DNA of 64,000 nucleotides from Petrolisthes cinctipes (GCA_033782935.1 JAWQEG010000475.1:109501-173500); one strand, 5' to 3'; positions 34,261-46,909 are shown, numbered from the stretch's first letter. Notes: generated by a model from the sequence alone, not told the origin. Translations and numbers: made by a program.

Positions 34261-34736
34261 ATGACATTGTTCTTAAATAAATATAATATAATTATTATTA
34301 CATTATATATATAGATAAGTGCCAAAAATGTTAATTTGTATTTCACATAATACAGTAATTCAATTATAATTGTTATTTGAATATTAAGTAAGTCAAAGTT
34401 ATAATTACTCATCATTCATTAGAATAATCAAGTTGAAACACGATTATCAACCAAAAATTCTCCATTTTGTTATGACGTATTTTATCAATACTTTTAGGCT
34501 GTATATCGTTTGCTTTGATTTAAAATATTAATATTGTGGTCTATGTTATTTGAAATATGATGATATATATGATAATAATATAATTATAAGCCAAAGTAAC
34601 AATTACAACTAATTATTCATTAGGATAATCAAGTTGCAACATGATTATCCACCAAAATTTTTCTTCCACCTTCCATCTTAAAATATATATAAGGTATATA
34701 TATTGAAGTTGTGTATATTTTGTGGTGACATATATG

Positions 34737-35588
34737 TCTATAATAAATATAAAAATTCGAATTGCGTACAAAAAACAATTTAGATAATAACAAATTATAA
34801 TAAAACTTATAGCCTAGCTGACATATACAGTGTGTATCGCGATGTATAGCATTAACTTACACCAGAGATATAAAATATAATTTTGTGTATATTTTGTTGT
34901 ATAAAGTATGCTGTGTGTGATCTCAGTAAAGTACAATGAATACTGATAAAAACTATTTTAACTTGTGTTGTAAAATGGAGGGAATGGAAGCCTAATATGT
35001 TTTCGGACCAAAGAGGCCTTATTTATTTCATCTTAATAAATTTTATCATGATTGCAATATTTATGTGATGTTCTATAACGTACATTGAATCATATTTTCA
35101 TTGCAGAGGGATAATACCAGGCCCCTATAAATAATATTCGACGAAATAGGTAAGGTAAACTCTACCTGCAACTTATGCAAGCCTCAGCATTTCCCTACAT
35201 TTCATGGATTTTCTTCTTATACACGCCTGGTATTATCCCTCTGCATTGAAAATATGATTCAATGTACGTTATAGAACATCACATAAATATTGCAATCATG
35301 ATAAAATTTATTAAGATGAAATAAATAAGGCCTCTTTGGTCCGAAAACATATTAGGCTACCATTCCCTCCATTTGACAACAAAAGATAAAATAGTTTTTA
35401 TCAGTATTCATTGTACTTTACTGAGATCACACACAGCATACTTTATACAACAAAATATATTTAAAATTATATTTTATATCTCTGGTGTAAGTTAATGCTA
35501 TACGTTTTATGTCTATAATAAATATAACAATTCGAATTGCGTACAAAAACAATTTAGATTATAACAAATTATAATAAAAGTTATAGCC
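34737..35588. repeat. Inverted-repeat/loop element (A3, orientation 2)
   Basis: Arms 34845-35122 and 35225-35503 with loop 35123-35224, the same orientation as A2. Flanking ~79-bp direct repeats are present. Confidence 0.85.
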
Positions 35589-35636
35589 AAGCCTTGCCCT
35601 CTTGGTGATCTTCCGTCCAGACCCACCTGGCCTGTC

Positions 35637-35801
35637 CGGCCGCCGGAAAGGGTCGGGGTGAGAGGTGGCCGGTGTGTGTTTTTCATCCGGCCAGCAGGAC
35701 TGTTGTATCTGTCCGGCCGCCGGAAAGGGTCAGGGTGAGAGGTGGCCGGTGTGTGTACTGTATGTGTGTGTTTTTCATCCGGCCAGCAGGACTGTTGTAT
35801 C
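35637..35801. repeat. 92-bp CCGGCC-rich repeat, part left of the P-type insertion (A3)
   Basis: Two units, the first missing an internal GTGTGTACTGTAT segment. Ends in the 8-bp target sequence GTTGTATC (35794-35801). Confidence 0.85.
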
Positions 35802-36141
35802 CACGGTATAATAACTATAGAGAGGTATACGCATGGGAGCCTTAAAATCATTGCCCGAGAGGGAAGTCTTCTAAAACGCTCAAGACATAGATGGGTTGTG
35901 ACGTCACGTAGTAAAGCTACCATCTCTGTGCTCGGTAGTCTCTCTGCCCAATAAATGATAAATAAGTAATTATAAGACATCCTTCTCGCCATTAGTAGGT
36001 AGGAGTTGAAGATATATAGTGACTTATTATTTAAGTTTGGCATTTCATACCGACACATTGAATTCGAAAGGAAATATTAGGGACAATGTTAGCAGATAGA
36101 TGTGGGTCACGGACAGTGGTAGTGGATTCGTCAACCTTATT

Positions 36142-36349
36142 AAGGCCTCCATAGACTATCATTCATGCCTGAGCAAACTAGGTGACTGTGCAATCATTTA
36201 AATTTGCCACACACGTGTGATTGACCAAAGAGCTTGTTAGATATGGTTCAGTCATTTGCGCAAACCATCAATCACACCCACACGACGTTTATGCCTGCAC
36301 AACCACCCAGTTTGTACAGGCATGATTGATAGTCTATGGAGGCCTTTAT
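36142..36349. mobile_element. MITE nested in the P-type element
   Basis: Inverted ends AAGGCCTCCATAGACTATCA at the left and TGATAGTCTATGGAGGCCTT at the right. About 205 bp. Further inverted matches run inward (CATGCCTG, CAAACTRGGTG). Flanked by TA. Confidence 0.75.
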
Positions 36350-36762
36350 GCTAATACAGTAATTAATGTTGTTATACTGCTATCAGCCCAGGGTTCTGCT
36401 GGAATGGGCTGCAAAGAAGTCTGCAAAGCTTAACAATTCATTTATTTATTACCATTATTTTTCTGTTGATCTCATAAATTTGGGTACATAGTATTTCCTC
36501 TTCTAGATTTTTACATCAAAATCTAAAATTAATAATGATCTCCCTAACTAACTTCTACTTCACACTGACACCCTTTTGGGTATAGGATAGGCTACTATAT
36601 CATCTCCCATCCTATGCTAGTGAGCAAACCACCTCTAAGTATTTCTTTTAATAAAAAATCCTGTAGCCTTCTCCACCCAAGTTATTATGGCATTTCATGC
36701 TTTCTCTCTAATCCATATTATAAGAAATAGCATATTTTCTTTTCAAACCGTTTATTAAAGTA

Positions 36763-37395
36763 TTGGAAAAGGATGTAACAAAGGCTGAAATTACATTTTA
36801 TTCTCATAATATAGCATACAATACATCCATGACATTCAAACAACACATCACGACCATCAAAAACAAATGCATGCAAAGACTTAAAGCCCTCAGATCACTT
36901 GCCAGCACAACATTTGGACACAATAAAGAAACCACAACCACAGTATACAAACAATATATTCGATCAGTGATGGATTATGCAAGCCCTGCCAGGGCCTCAA
37001 ACCTCACTGAGACTCATCACAACACCCTACAGACCATACAGAATAAAGCCCTAAAGATAATCACAGGCTGCACAGCTACCATACCTACAGACCACTTACA
37101 CCATGAAACCAAAGTCCTCAAAATCAAGGATCACCTTGACATGAGAGGCACACAAACACTTGCTGCAGCCTCCACAAACCCACACCATCCACTACACTAC
37201 ATGGCACAACACCCACACATGCCAAGGAACATCAAAACAACACCCAGTACACAATACCATACACAAATACTATCATCTCTTACACCCTGCCCACCCCAAA
37301 CCAATCTCCAGAAACATATCCATACTCAAATCACTCATCAGTCCATCCAAACACTCAAAAACAACACCCAGCTGCATGCACCACCTCCTGACATT
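36763..37395 (+). pseudogene. Non-LTR retrotransposon reverse transcriptase fragment (3' part)
   Basis: The open frame reads TFKQHITTIKNKCMQRLKAL, TVYKQYIRSVMDYASPA and TLQTIQNKALKIITGC, the region after the catalytic palm of Jockey/CR1-type reverse transcriptases (thumb and following segment). The YADD catalytic core and endonuclease are absent, so it is a 5'-truncated or internally cut fragment. The open frame runs on to 37653 to give 296 codons, but beyond about 37395 it reads the antisense of the THAP-like segment and is not retrotransposon sequence. Its ATG-like start is not meaningful. Confidence 0.75.
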
Positions 37396-37399
37396 TCTG

Positions 37400-37500
37400 G
37401 GGAATTTATGATATTTCAGATTGCTGGTTTTGGCAGGTGTAAAGCCATATACTGCACATATTCTTGGTTTCCACATAAGGCACAGATGAGTCAATATATA
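37400..37500 (-). pseudogene. THAP zinc-finger-like segment of the P-type element
   Basis: On the minus strand the frame contains CAVYGFTPAKTSNLKYHKFP, matching the THAP start pattern C-x4-C ... H-K-F-P, followed by a basic/Trp segment. The second Cys of the C2CH zinc site is Phe here, and the domain is cut off by retrotransposon sequence. P transposases carry an N-terminal THAP domain, which agrees with the 8-bp target duplication. Confidence 0.6.
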
Positions 37501-37666
37501 AATAAATTAAGGCAAAAACGGGTCAAAAACGCAGAGCTATCACATCTACCACACCAATACAACCGAGGATGTTTACTTGACTACGTGACGTCACAACAGG
37601 GTCTGAGAAAGCCCGCGGTTCCAATAATATCCGCCATGCGCATACCTCTCTAGTCATTATACCGTG

Positions 37667-37930
37667 GTTGTATCTGTCCGGCCGCCGGAAAGGGTCGGGG
37701 TGAGAGGTGGCCGGTGTGTGTACTGTATGTGTGTGTTTTTCATCCGGCCAGCAGGACTGTTGTATCTGTCCGGCCGCCGGAAAGGGTCGGGGTGAGAGGT
37801 GGCCGGTGTGTGTACTGTATGTGTGTGTTTTTCATCCGGCCAGCAGGATTGTTGTATTGGCCGGATGACAGTAATTCGTCCGGTTTGGCCTGCCAACTAT
37901 GTGTGTGTGTGTGTGTGTGTGTGTATACCA
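37667..37930. repeat. 92-bp CCGGCC-rich repeat right of the insertion, and (GT)n (A3)
   Basis: Two further units and a partial copy, then (GT)n at 37900-37924. With 35637-35801 this makes four units in A3 against two in A1. Confidence 0.85.
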
Positions 37931-38499
37931 TACGTTCAGGTCAGGTCTCGCCTCAAGTTGTCCTTCACTATATACTTGGGTTTATTTATTTGACACATAA
38001 ACTTACAAATTTTGGAGTGTAACCCTCAACACCGTAAATATACATAATTTTCCATTAATTACAAGGACGATAAATGACAAAGACCTCCAGGACATCTCCA
38101 ATATCCGACCACAGATTGGTGTTAACATGACGGTAATACCATGTATATATTATACTGTTAATTAATATTTTGTACATGACTGTGTGTGTGTGTGTGTGTA
38201 TGGCTGGCTGTAGCCACGGTAGATGTCTGTAACTATACATAATTATACCATAACAATGGACATTACTATTAATACACCTACTGTATGTTATATTATAATA
38301 GAATATAAAACTAATATGATATCATTACTTATCATAATATATGATAAACTAATATAGTGTAGCCTATATGACAATAACGTAATCACGTTTATTGTCATTG
38401 TAATTAATGCAATGTAAAATGTAATGTTAGTATAATTATATAATATTCTTCCATAAGTTGATACCAATGTAAATATTATATCCAGATTAAGGAAACATA

Positions 38500-39030
38500 A
38501 TTAATATTACTACTGGATAGGCTACTGGATATGTGAACCAAGAAAGCTGTGAATTACGAACTGTTTAATGACTAAAGTAACTCACATTGATTAATATTAC
38601 TACCGGGTACTGGATATGTGAACCAAGAAAGCTGTCAATGACAAACTGTTTAATGACTACAGTAACTCACATTATCTGCTCTAAGATATTAAGATATTAT
38701 TTCCTTTGTTAGGTTTAATAATTAAATAAGACCACAGTACAGTAACTCACATTATCTGCTCTAAGATATTAAGATATTATTTCCTTTGTTAGGATTAATA
38801 ATTAAATAAGACCACAGTATAGTAACTCACAGTATCTGCTCTAAGATATTAAGATATTATTTCCCTTGTTAGGTTTAATAATTAAATAAGACCACAGTAC
38901 AGTAACTCACATTATCTGCTCTAAGATATTAAGATATTATTTCCTTTGTTAGGATTAATAATTAAATAAGACCACAGTACAGTAACTCACATTATCTGCT
39001 CTAAGATAGGCCTATAAGATATATTTCCTT
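38500..39030. repeat. Tandem repeat block, ~75-bp units (A3)
   Basis: Two GTGAACCAAGAAAGCTGT units and five CAGTAACTCACATTATCTGC units. Confidence 0.82.
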
Positions 39031-39472
39031 TGTTAGGCTTAATAATTAAATAAGGTCACATCGGGAATAGAAATCTTACCAAACATAATCAAAGTTAGGT
39101 TATAATTCGTTGGTTTGGTTAGGTTGGATTTAATGGTGGAGGTTTATTTGACTTAATCTTTAAAATGCTTTGTGATTGTTTTAGGTAACTGAGTTTATTA
39201 AATATTAATGAGACAAGTTTACAAATGTTTTTACAAAGCGGTGTAAGAGAGAGAATCAAGCCGTGTTACTAAACTAGACTATTGGGTACATATTGTTACT
39301 ATTATTACAGTACAGTACATGTTAGGCTACCTTAATGTATCTCTCTTCCAACCAATTAGTGTATTTAATATTATAATGATGTGTTATATTCATAACCAAT
39401 TAACAAACAGTAAGGTGTGTACACCCAATGAGGCTCCTCCCTGTATCTCTCTTCCAACCAATAGTGTATTAA

Positions 39473-40122
39473 GGGGGTGCGGGAGTTGGGGACAGGCTTG
39501 GGGGGTGCGGGAATAGGGGGACAGGCTTGGGGTGGGTAGAAAGCCTGTCCCCTATTCCCGCACCCCCTCAAGCCTGTCCCCTACTCCAGCACCCCCCCAA
39601 GCCTGGGGGGGTGCTGGAGTAGGGGACAGGCTTGGGGGGGTGCGGGAGTAGGGGACAGGCTTGGGGGGGTGCAGGAGTAGGGGACAGGCTGGGGGGGGGG
39701 GGGTTAGGGGACAGGCTTGGGGGGGTGCGGGAGTTGGGGACAGGCTTGGGGGGTGCGGGAATAGGGGGACAGGCTTGGGGTGGGTAGAAAGCCTGTACCC
39801 CTACTCCCGCACGCCCTCAAGCCTGTCCCCCTACTCCCGCACCCCCCCAAGCCTGTCCCCTAACCCCCCCCCCCCAGCCTGTCCCCTACTCCTGCACCCC
39901 CCCAAGCCTGTCCCCTACTCCCGCACCCCCCCAAGCCTGTCCCCTACTCCAGCACCCCCCCAAGCCTGTCCCATACTCCCGCACCCCCCCAAGCCTGTCC
40001 CCTACTCCCGCACCGCCCCAAGCCTGTCCCCTACTCCCGCACCCCCCTAACCCCCCCCCCCCCCCAAGCCTGTCCCCTACTCCCGCACCCCCCCAAGCCT
40101 GTCCCCTATCCCCGCACCCCCT
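39473..40122. repeat. C-rich minisatellite with three strand switches (A3)
   Basis: Orientation runs G-rich (39473-39535), C-rich (39545-39605), G-rich (39606-39785), then C-rich (39795-40122). The 39473-39545 start block is duplicated at about 39720-39790. More complex than in A1 or A2. Confidence 0.9.
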
Positions 40123-40617
40123 TAAAGTATTATAATAATGTGTTACCGGTATATACATAACCAATCAACAAACAGTATACGGTGTGTACTGTACATCCTT
40201 TATGGCTCCTCCCTGTATCTGTATCTCTCTTCCAACCAATAGTATATTAAAGTATTAAATATTATAATGATGTGTTATATACATAACCAATCAACAAACA
40301 GTAAGGTGTGTACAGTTGGTGGCAGAAGTCCTGTTGCCGCACCTGCTTCACCGAGACGCACATTGTTCACGGACTCGAGAAATACACATGTTTTCTACAC
40401 CTAATAATCTCGAGTCTTTCGGACATCAGCAAGTTATCTTTCTCTTTTACATTTCATTCTTCCTTTCTTTCCTTTTTCCTTCATATTTGTTTTCTCATTC
40501 CTTTGGTACAGTACCGGTACAATATATGTATCCCGTAGTAATACTTTAAGGGGTTTGGACACCCCTTCGGTCCCAGACACAGTACAATATACTGGTGTTG
40601 TGGGGAAGTGTTGTTTA

Positions 40618-41363
40618 TGGTGGAATCCACACAGTTATATACGTGTATAAGTATATAGGTCTGTGGTGGAATCCACACAGTTATATACATGTATAAGTAT
40701 ATAGGTCTGTGGTGGAATCCACACAGTTATATACGTGTATAAGTATATAGGTCTGTGGTGGAATCCACACAGTTATATACGTGTATAAGTATATAGGTCT
40801 GTGGTGGAATCCATACAGTTATATACGTGTATAAGTATATAGGTCTGTGGTGGAATCCACACAGTTATATACGTGTATAAGTATATAGGTCTGTGGTGGA
40901 ATCCACACAGTTATATACGTGTATAAGTATATAGGTCTGTGGTGGAATCCACACAGTTATATACGTGTATAAGTATATAGGTCTGTGGTGGAATCCACAC
41001 AGTTATATACGTGTATAAGTATAAAGGTCTGTGGTGGAATCCACACTGTTATATACGTGTATAAGTATATAGGTCTGTGGTGGAATCCACACAGTTATAT
41101 ACGTGTATAAGTATATAGGTCTGTGGTGGAATCCACACAGTTATATACGTGTATAAGTATATAGGTCTGTGGTGGAATCCACACAGTTATATACGTGTAT
41201 AAGTATATAGGTCTGTGGTGGAATCCACACAGTTATATACGTGTATAAGTATAAAGGTCTGTGGTGGAATCCACACTGTTATATACGTGTATAAGTATAT
41301 AGATCTGTGGTGGAATCCACACAGTTATATACGTGTATAAGTATATAGGTCTGTGGTGGAATC
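40618..41363. repeat. 46-bp minisatellite, ~16 copies (A3)
   Basis: Same unit as A1. A block of several units ending with the variant AAGTATAAAGGTCT is itself repeated (about 41020 and 41260). Confidence 0.9.
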
Positions 41364-42278
41364 ATCAACATATTTCCATCTCTGATGTCAACGTCAATAT
41401 GTGGTTAGATATTTTAGAGGTTCTGGAGGTCTTTGTTATTAATTAAAGATGATACATATTCACAGTACTCATGGTTACACTCCAAATTTATAAGCTTTTG
41501 TGTCAAATAAATAAGTCATAGTATGCTGTCACTGCCAGCTTGAGGGGCAGCCTGACCTCAACACACACACACACACAGACGGCAAGCCTCGAACATGGAG
41601 CTATAATTAATTATATTTTATAACTCCATGGCAGCGAAGGAAGATATTTAAAGCTCCGACTGATTTTCATCCGGCCGTTGGAACAGGCCTGGCCGGATGA
41701 AACACACCCCCTTATTAACACACAGGCCGCTTCAACTACTAATCCATTTCAGGGACAATTAGTCATCGTTTTTCACAAATATCTTTCAAACTAATTATTA
41801 ATTGATGGGAATGGTACTTTGACACAATGTACAAGACACCTTCCGCTAATGTTTGGTAATATAGGACATTGGCAAATGGTGTTAGTGAAGGCGTTTACTT
41901 TTGACACACATGACGTTGTCTAACATCACCAACATATGTATATGAACATCCATTATCCCCCATCCCATCCCTTCCTCCCTGTCCACTCTATTATGTTATA
42001 ATAATTAATAGTGGATGTCATAAATATGTTGGTGTTTGTAGAATGTGTGTTAATTTAATCATAATTATTTTATGTCCTAAAGTTATATAAACGGGAGTAG
42101 CCTAGACTAAAGAGGGTATGACCATCACCTTATTTACTCAATATAATGTACAGTACTTACTATTACCATCTATTAATTCCTTTAACCCGCCGTATTGACG
42201 TGTTTACTACGAGCAGGTAAGATATGGTATCCAAAAATACATCACACTACATAATAGGATGGTGAGGGAATTATGAAA

Positions 42279-42341
<63 letters not shown>

Positions 42342-42449
42342 CACATATTATAATCATAATAGGTGGAAAAGTAATGCAAACAATTGAGCATATCACATAA
42401 AATTTATTCACAGTCTTTGTCACTATTAATTAAAGAACCAATCATCCTG
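41364..42449. other. Non-coding spacer with (CT)n (A3)
   Basis: Copy of 17193-18245. The (CT)n at about 42280-42337 has CTTT interruptions. Confidence 0.55.
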
Positions 42450-42710
42450 GGAATCACTCTCCATGTTGATAATTACAGGATGTACACGTTTGTAGATGTT
42501 ATTAGTACACCAATACTCATCCTTCAAGTGTCACTACACCTTTCCATGTTGATAATTACAGGATGTACACGTTTGTAGATGTTATCAGTACACCAATACT
42601 CATCCTTCAAGTCTCACTACACCTTTCCATGTTGATAATTACAGGATGTACACGTTTGTAGATGTTATCAGTACACCAATATTCATCCTTCAAGTCTCAC
42701 TACACCTTCC
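42450..42710. repeat. ~77-bp tandem repeat, 3 copies (A3)
   Basis: Same unit as 18246-18560. Confidence 0.82.
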
Positions 42711-43299
42711 CACACCTCCCTTGTTGTCATAAGCTTGGCTTTCTTTATCCTCGCCTTCAGATGTACACGAGTAAATTATCTGAGTATGATTAATATTCAT
42801 TTTCATATCATTTCACATTCTAAAATATTTCCCCTCATAATAGTTTATTTTATTTTATTTACCAGTTATTTAAAAGGATTATTATTTAATTCTCTTTTTG
42901 AACAATACAGCAAACACTTGTCATATATTTGGTACATATAATATTAGGATTACGAATACAACATAGATTGAAAAAAAATAATTTTATTTTAAATACGATA
43001 ATACATTATTTATTACGAACACTATTAAATATAAATAGTCCTCTTTGTTAAAAATACAATTATAATAAACTCATTAAACTAAGAACACAAATAACAATAA
43101 ATATTTGGGTAATAGATACAATAAATATACAAACCAAATTATTACATTATAATAAAATAAAATTAATATAATGTTTCCTCAATACAATACTACATTACAG
43201 AGCTACTGTATTACTACTATTAATTAAATATTTACATGTTTATAAAATAAAAACATTATTATAAATTAAAAGTAAAATAATGTGTCCTCAGTATAATAC

Positions 43300-43489
43300 T
43301 TATGCAAATCGTTTATTATATTGTTTTCTTTTTTTGGCTCTTCCTGTCTTTGGTTTCTTCTTTTCATTCTTTAGTATTTTTGGGGTTTGGTTTTTGACTT
43401 TACCAGCACGGGACAGTGAGCCGTGAACTTTACCTCCCTTCAGTGATACATTAACATCAATAATTACTGAGGTTAAAGTTGACAAAAGT
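43300..43489 (-). pseudogene. Truncated FAU-like exon (eS30 half only), B2
   Basis: Same breakpoint as B1 (here 43489/43490), so the fusion predates duplication of the B unit. Confidence 0.75.
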
Positions 43490-43828
43490 ATATGTTGTAC
43501 TACGAATACGTGAGTTGTCAGTATCTGGGTCAGCAATATCACCATGACAACTACACATACCAACATATGTGTATTGCTGACCTTTTCCCTGATATCCACC
43601 AATCCTGACCTTAGTGACCCTGAGTTGACCTAACAACATACCAATGTTGACGAGGGAGGCGGGTATAAGTTGTCTTGACTGGCAATACTTTTGGTACTGT
43701 GTATAATATAATGTATTACGTAGTACTCTGTGTCCTGGTCTTCCTCTTATTATATAGTTGTCTTTAAAAAAAGTACAAAAGGCTTCCTTTCCTGGCAATA
43801 GTTTGTTATATTTTGTAGTTTTTGCCAT
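43457..43828 (-). CDS. RFX-like winged-helix small protein (B2)
   Basis: 123 aa, differing from B1 at two positions (RGRPGHRV for RGKPGHRV and SRQLIPAS for SRHLIPAS). No frameshift or stop has appeared since duplication. See B1 for domain reading and uncertainty. Confidence 0.5.
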   Translation of the reverse strand: MAKTTKYNKLLPGKEAFCTFFKDNYIIRGRPGHRVLRNTLYYTQYQKYCQSRQLIPASLVNIGMLLGQLRVTKVRIGGYQGKGQQYTYVGMCSCHGDIADPDTDNSRIRSTTYTFVNFNLSNY

Positions 43829-43961
43829 GTTAGTTCCTTATGATATGTAATAACTTTGGTAGGTAATGTGGATATACTGTCCAACACTAGGACACGTGGG
43901 TCACGTGTTAACTTTCCTTCCTTCACTCTCTCCAACTCAGCGCTGTTCTCTGTGGCATTCA

Positions 43962-44080
43962 CATCAAATGAGTTTTAATTTATATTGTCACATCAAATGA
44001 GTTTTAATTTATATTGTCACATCAAATGAGTTTTAATTTATATTGTCAGATCAAATGAGTTTTAATTTATATTGTATTCT
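43962..44080. repeat. 29-30-bp tandem repeat, 4 copies (B2)
   Basis: Same repeat as 27709-27825. Confidence 0.85.
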
Positions 44081-44707
44081 TTTTCTATGGTCCGCGTCCA
44101 GTACTTTGGAGAGAATGGGTTCAATCCTTTTTATACGTAGGTCAAATCGATTCCTGTCTCTGGCACACTGCATCCACAAACTCTTTCTTGCTTCTTGATA
44201 AGCAAATTGCCACTGTATGAGACGGTGTATTTTGACGCCATCAAACTGTACTAGCTGCTTGGTATGTGGTGACACGTCCTTCACTACCATTTTATTCCAC
44301 TTCTTGTTGATCTTATTCAGATAGGAATTTATTGTGGTAGGTTCATCCTCATCTGACTCTTTACTGTCTTCATCCTCATCTTCTGACTCTTTACTGTCTT
44401 CATCCTCATCTTCTGACTCTTTACTGTCTTCATCCTCATCTTCTGACTCTTTACTGTCTTCATCCTCATCTTCTGACTCGTTACTGTCCTCATCTTCATC
44501 TTCTGACTCATTGTTGTCTTCATCCTCATCTTCTGACTCGTTACTGTCCTCATCTTCATCTTCTGACTCGTTGCTGTTATCCTCATCCTCATCTGACTCG
44601 TTACTGTCCTCATCCTCATTCTGGTCGACCCATGATAGGAGATCAAACTCCACTTCGTCATCCTTTTCCATAATTTGTGGCTTGGTATCTGATGTTGGTG
44701 CTTCCAT
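44051..44707 (-). CDS. Acidic Glu/Asp/Ser repeat protein (B2)
   Basis: 218 aa. Begins MEAPTSD (B1: MKAPTSD). The repeat region has one more SKESEDEDED unit and an 8-residue difference in the SNES/NNES part. The basic C-terminal ~95 residues are the same except for isolated changes (PHTKQL for PQTKQL, LDADH for LDPDH). All length changes are multiples of three. Confidence 0.7.
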   Translation of the reverse strand: MEAPTSDTKPQIMEKDDEVEFDLLSWVDQNEDEDSNESDEDEDNSNESEDEDEDSNESEDEDEDNNESEDEDEDSNESEDEDEDSKESEDEDEDSKESEDEDEDSKESEDEDEDSKESDEDEPTTINSYLNKINKKWNKMVVKDVSPHTKQLVQFDGVKIHRLIQWQFAYQEARKSLWMQCARDRNRFDLRIKRIEPILSKVLDADHRKRIQYKLKLI

Positions 44708-44876
44708 AATGATAATAATGTTGTCTGGTGTTGTTGCTTCTATAATGATGATGGTATTATCTGGTGTTGGTGCTTTCGTAATGTTATATGGTGTTGGTAC
44801 TTCCGTAATAATGGTGTATTGGTCCGCTCTTGATCACGTCTGGTGTGACATTGGCTAGGGCGTGTAGGCAGAGTCG

Positions 44877-45180
44877 CTTTATATAGCCAGTCAACCTTGG
44901 TCCGGGTGGGCTATAATGGCTATATCTTTGGCTATATAGTGGCGTCCTACTGAGGTGCTAAATTTGTAGTAAGTCTGTTTGGGCTATAATAATGTCTGGA
45001 TAGGTGATATTTTCACGTATTAAATATTGTAGTCAAAATAAATTAACGTGGATCCTTGGCTATAAGAATTTAATAGAGTATCCTTGCCTTATATAGTGCA
45101 CTTGGATATTGGGCTATAAAATGGGCGTCAAACTGGAACCCGGGCTATAAGGGCTAGTCTGGCTAGATTCAATGGCGTCA
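44877..45180 (-). promoter_or_regulatory. Promoter of the acidic-protein gene (B2)
   Basis: TATATAAAG at 44885-44877, with the same repeated GGCTATAA and GGCGTC words upstream as in B1. Confidence 0.55.
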
Positions 45181-45279
45181 TGTTCGAACTTGTTGTTGGG
45201 ATGCCTTATGGACCAAAAAAATTATTGTTCGTCTGATAATAAAATATAATAATATTGAGTGAACTAATAATGGAGGGAG

Positions 45280-45470
45280 GCTTGTGATGATGTTATGATG
45301 TGTGATGTGTTATGATGATGAGATGCGTGATAATGATGTGTGATGTGTTATGATGATGAGATGCGTGATAATGTGGGATGTGTTATGATGTGTGATGTGT
45401 GGAAATGATGTGTGATGTGTGGAAATGATGTGTTATGATGTGTGGAAGTGATGTGTTATGTTTATGATGT
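45280..45470. repeat. TGATG-rich minisatellite (B2)
   Basis: Shorter version of 28960-29215. Confidence 0.8.
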
Positions 45471-45544
45471 TATAATAACCTTAAATATACAGGTTATGAA
45501 GAAAGACCTGCTGTCGGACAATATGCAATGTTGGATTATAGCCT

Positions 45545-45960
45545 TTGGTGTGTGTGTGTGTGTGTGTTATAATAGGACCAAACCCCATTACAGGTATATA
45601 TAGAACTATATTGATATTATTATAGTATGGTGTGTGTGTGTTGTAATAGGACCAAACCCCATTACAGGTATATATAGAACTATATTGATATTATTATAGT
45701 ATGGTGTGTGTGTGTTGTAATAGGACCAAAACCCATTACAGGTATATATAGAACTATATTGACATTATTATAGTATGGTGTGTGTGTGTTGTAATAGGAC
45801 CAAAACCCATTACAGGTATATATAGAACTATATTGATATTATTATAGTATGGTGTGTGTGTGTGTGTGTTGTAATAGGACCAAAACCCATTACAGGTATA
45901 TATAGAACTATATTGATATTATTATAGTATGGTGTGTGTGTGTGTGTGTGTTATAATAGG
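45545..45960. repeat. ~68-bp tandem repeat with (GT)n, 5 copies (B2)
   Basis: The unit contains AATAGGACCAAAACCCATTA and TATAGAACTATATTGATATT plus a (GT)n of variable length. Only about 1.5 copies in B1. Confidence 0.85.
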
Positions 45961-46067
45961 ACCCAAACCCACTTGGTCTACACTTCTGGTACTGGACTGA
46001 GGGAAGGGATAGGAAGGACACTACAGTAGCCTACTCACTGCTTCACTCCGCTTTCAAGGTCATACCA

Positions 46068-46100
46068 TGGAGAGAGAGAGAGAGAGAGAGAGTGAGTGAG
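46068..46100. repeat. (GA)n microsatellite (B2)
   Basis: GA dinucleotide run, shorter than the B1 counterpart at 29512-29543. Confidence 0.9.
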
Positions 46101-46339
46101 TGTTTAATAAAAATGCTACACAATGAATAGCTTAACAGAATTTCTTTTGTACTTTGTATTGAGGGATGTACAGGTAGATTATTTACGAAGTTACAACACG
46201 TTAAACATTTTTTTATTTCCTTATTAATATATATGGTAATTATATTATTTGACTTCATATATTTAGACCTCCAATCAAAACAATACATTACAAGATAATA
46301 AATCAAAGTTTTAAGTAATTGACATCACATTACTCCAAT

Positions 46340-46800
46340 AAATAATAGTAGATGCATATTACTAAATATTCTCTTACTGTTACATTAAATTACATAACAA
46401 TAATGTAGGTCTAGGAATATATATATACCGTACTGGTATATATATATATTACTAAATATTCTCTTACTATTACGTTACATTATATTACAATAATGTAGGT
46501 CTAGGAATATATAAATACCGTACTGGTATATATATATATTACTAAATATTCTCTTACTATTACGTTACATTATATTACAATAATGTAGGTCTAGGAATAT
46601 ATAAATACCGTACTGGTATATATATATATATATTACTAAATATTCTCTTACTATTACGTTACATTATATTACAATAATGTAGGTCTAGGAATATATGAAT
46701 ACCGTACTGGTATATATATATATTACTAAATATTATCTTACTATTACATTACATCACAATAATGTAGGTCTAGGAATATACAAATACCGTACTGGTATAT
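46340..46800. repeat. ~88-bp tandem repeat, 5 copies (B2)
   Basis: Same unit as 29790-30065, expanded from 3 to 5 copies. Confidence 0.85.
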
Positions 46801-46909
46801 TTTCTTTTAAAGAACTAAATCAAAATGCGAACATTACAATAAATTATGTCATTATAACTCAAAAGTAAACTTGAAAATTACTTGTTTCCTTATGTTAATA
46901 TTGATATCA

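Larger units (their letters stand above)
35802..37666 (-). mobile_element. P-type DNA transposon remnant with exact 8-bp target duplication
   Basis: Inverted ends CACGGTATAATAACTATAGA (left) and, on the opposite strand, CACGGTATAATGACTAGAGA (right), continuing into GAGGTATRCGCATGG. GTTGTATC occurs exactly once on each side (35794-35801, 37667-37674) and once in the empty site of A1. An 8-bp duplication plus a THAP-like segment at the right end fits the P superfamily. The transposase body is missing. The interior instead holds a MITE and a retrotransposon fragment, so the copy is non-autonomous. It is present only in A3, so it inserted after the unit was duplicated, or A3 alone retained it. 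Confidence 0.8.
32093..42810. repeat. Segmental duplication unit A3
   Basis: A unit lengthened to 10.7 kb by a P-type element (35802-37666) and by larger minisatellites. Confidence 0.9.
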
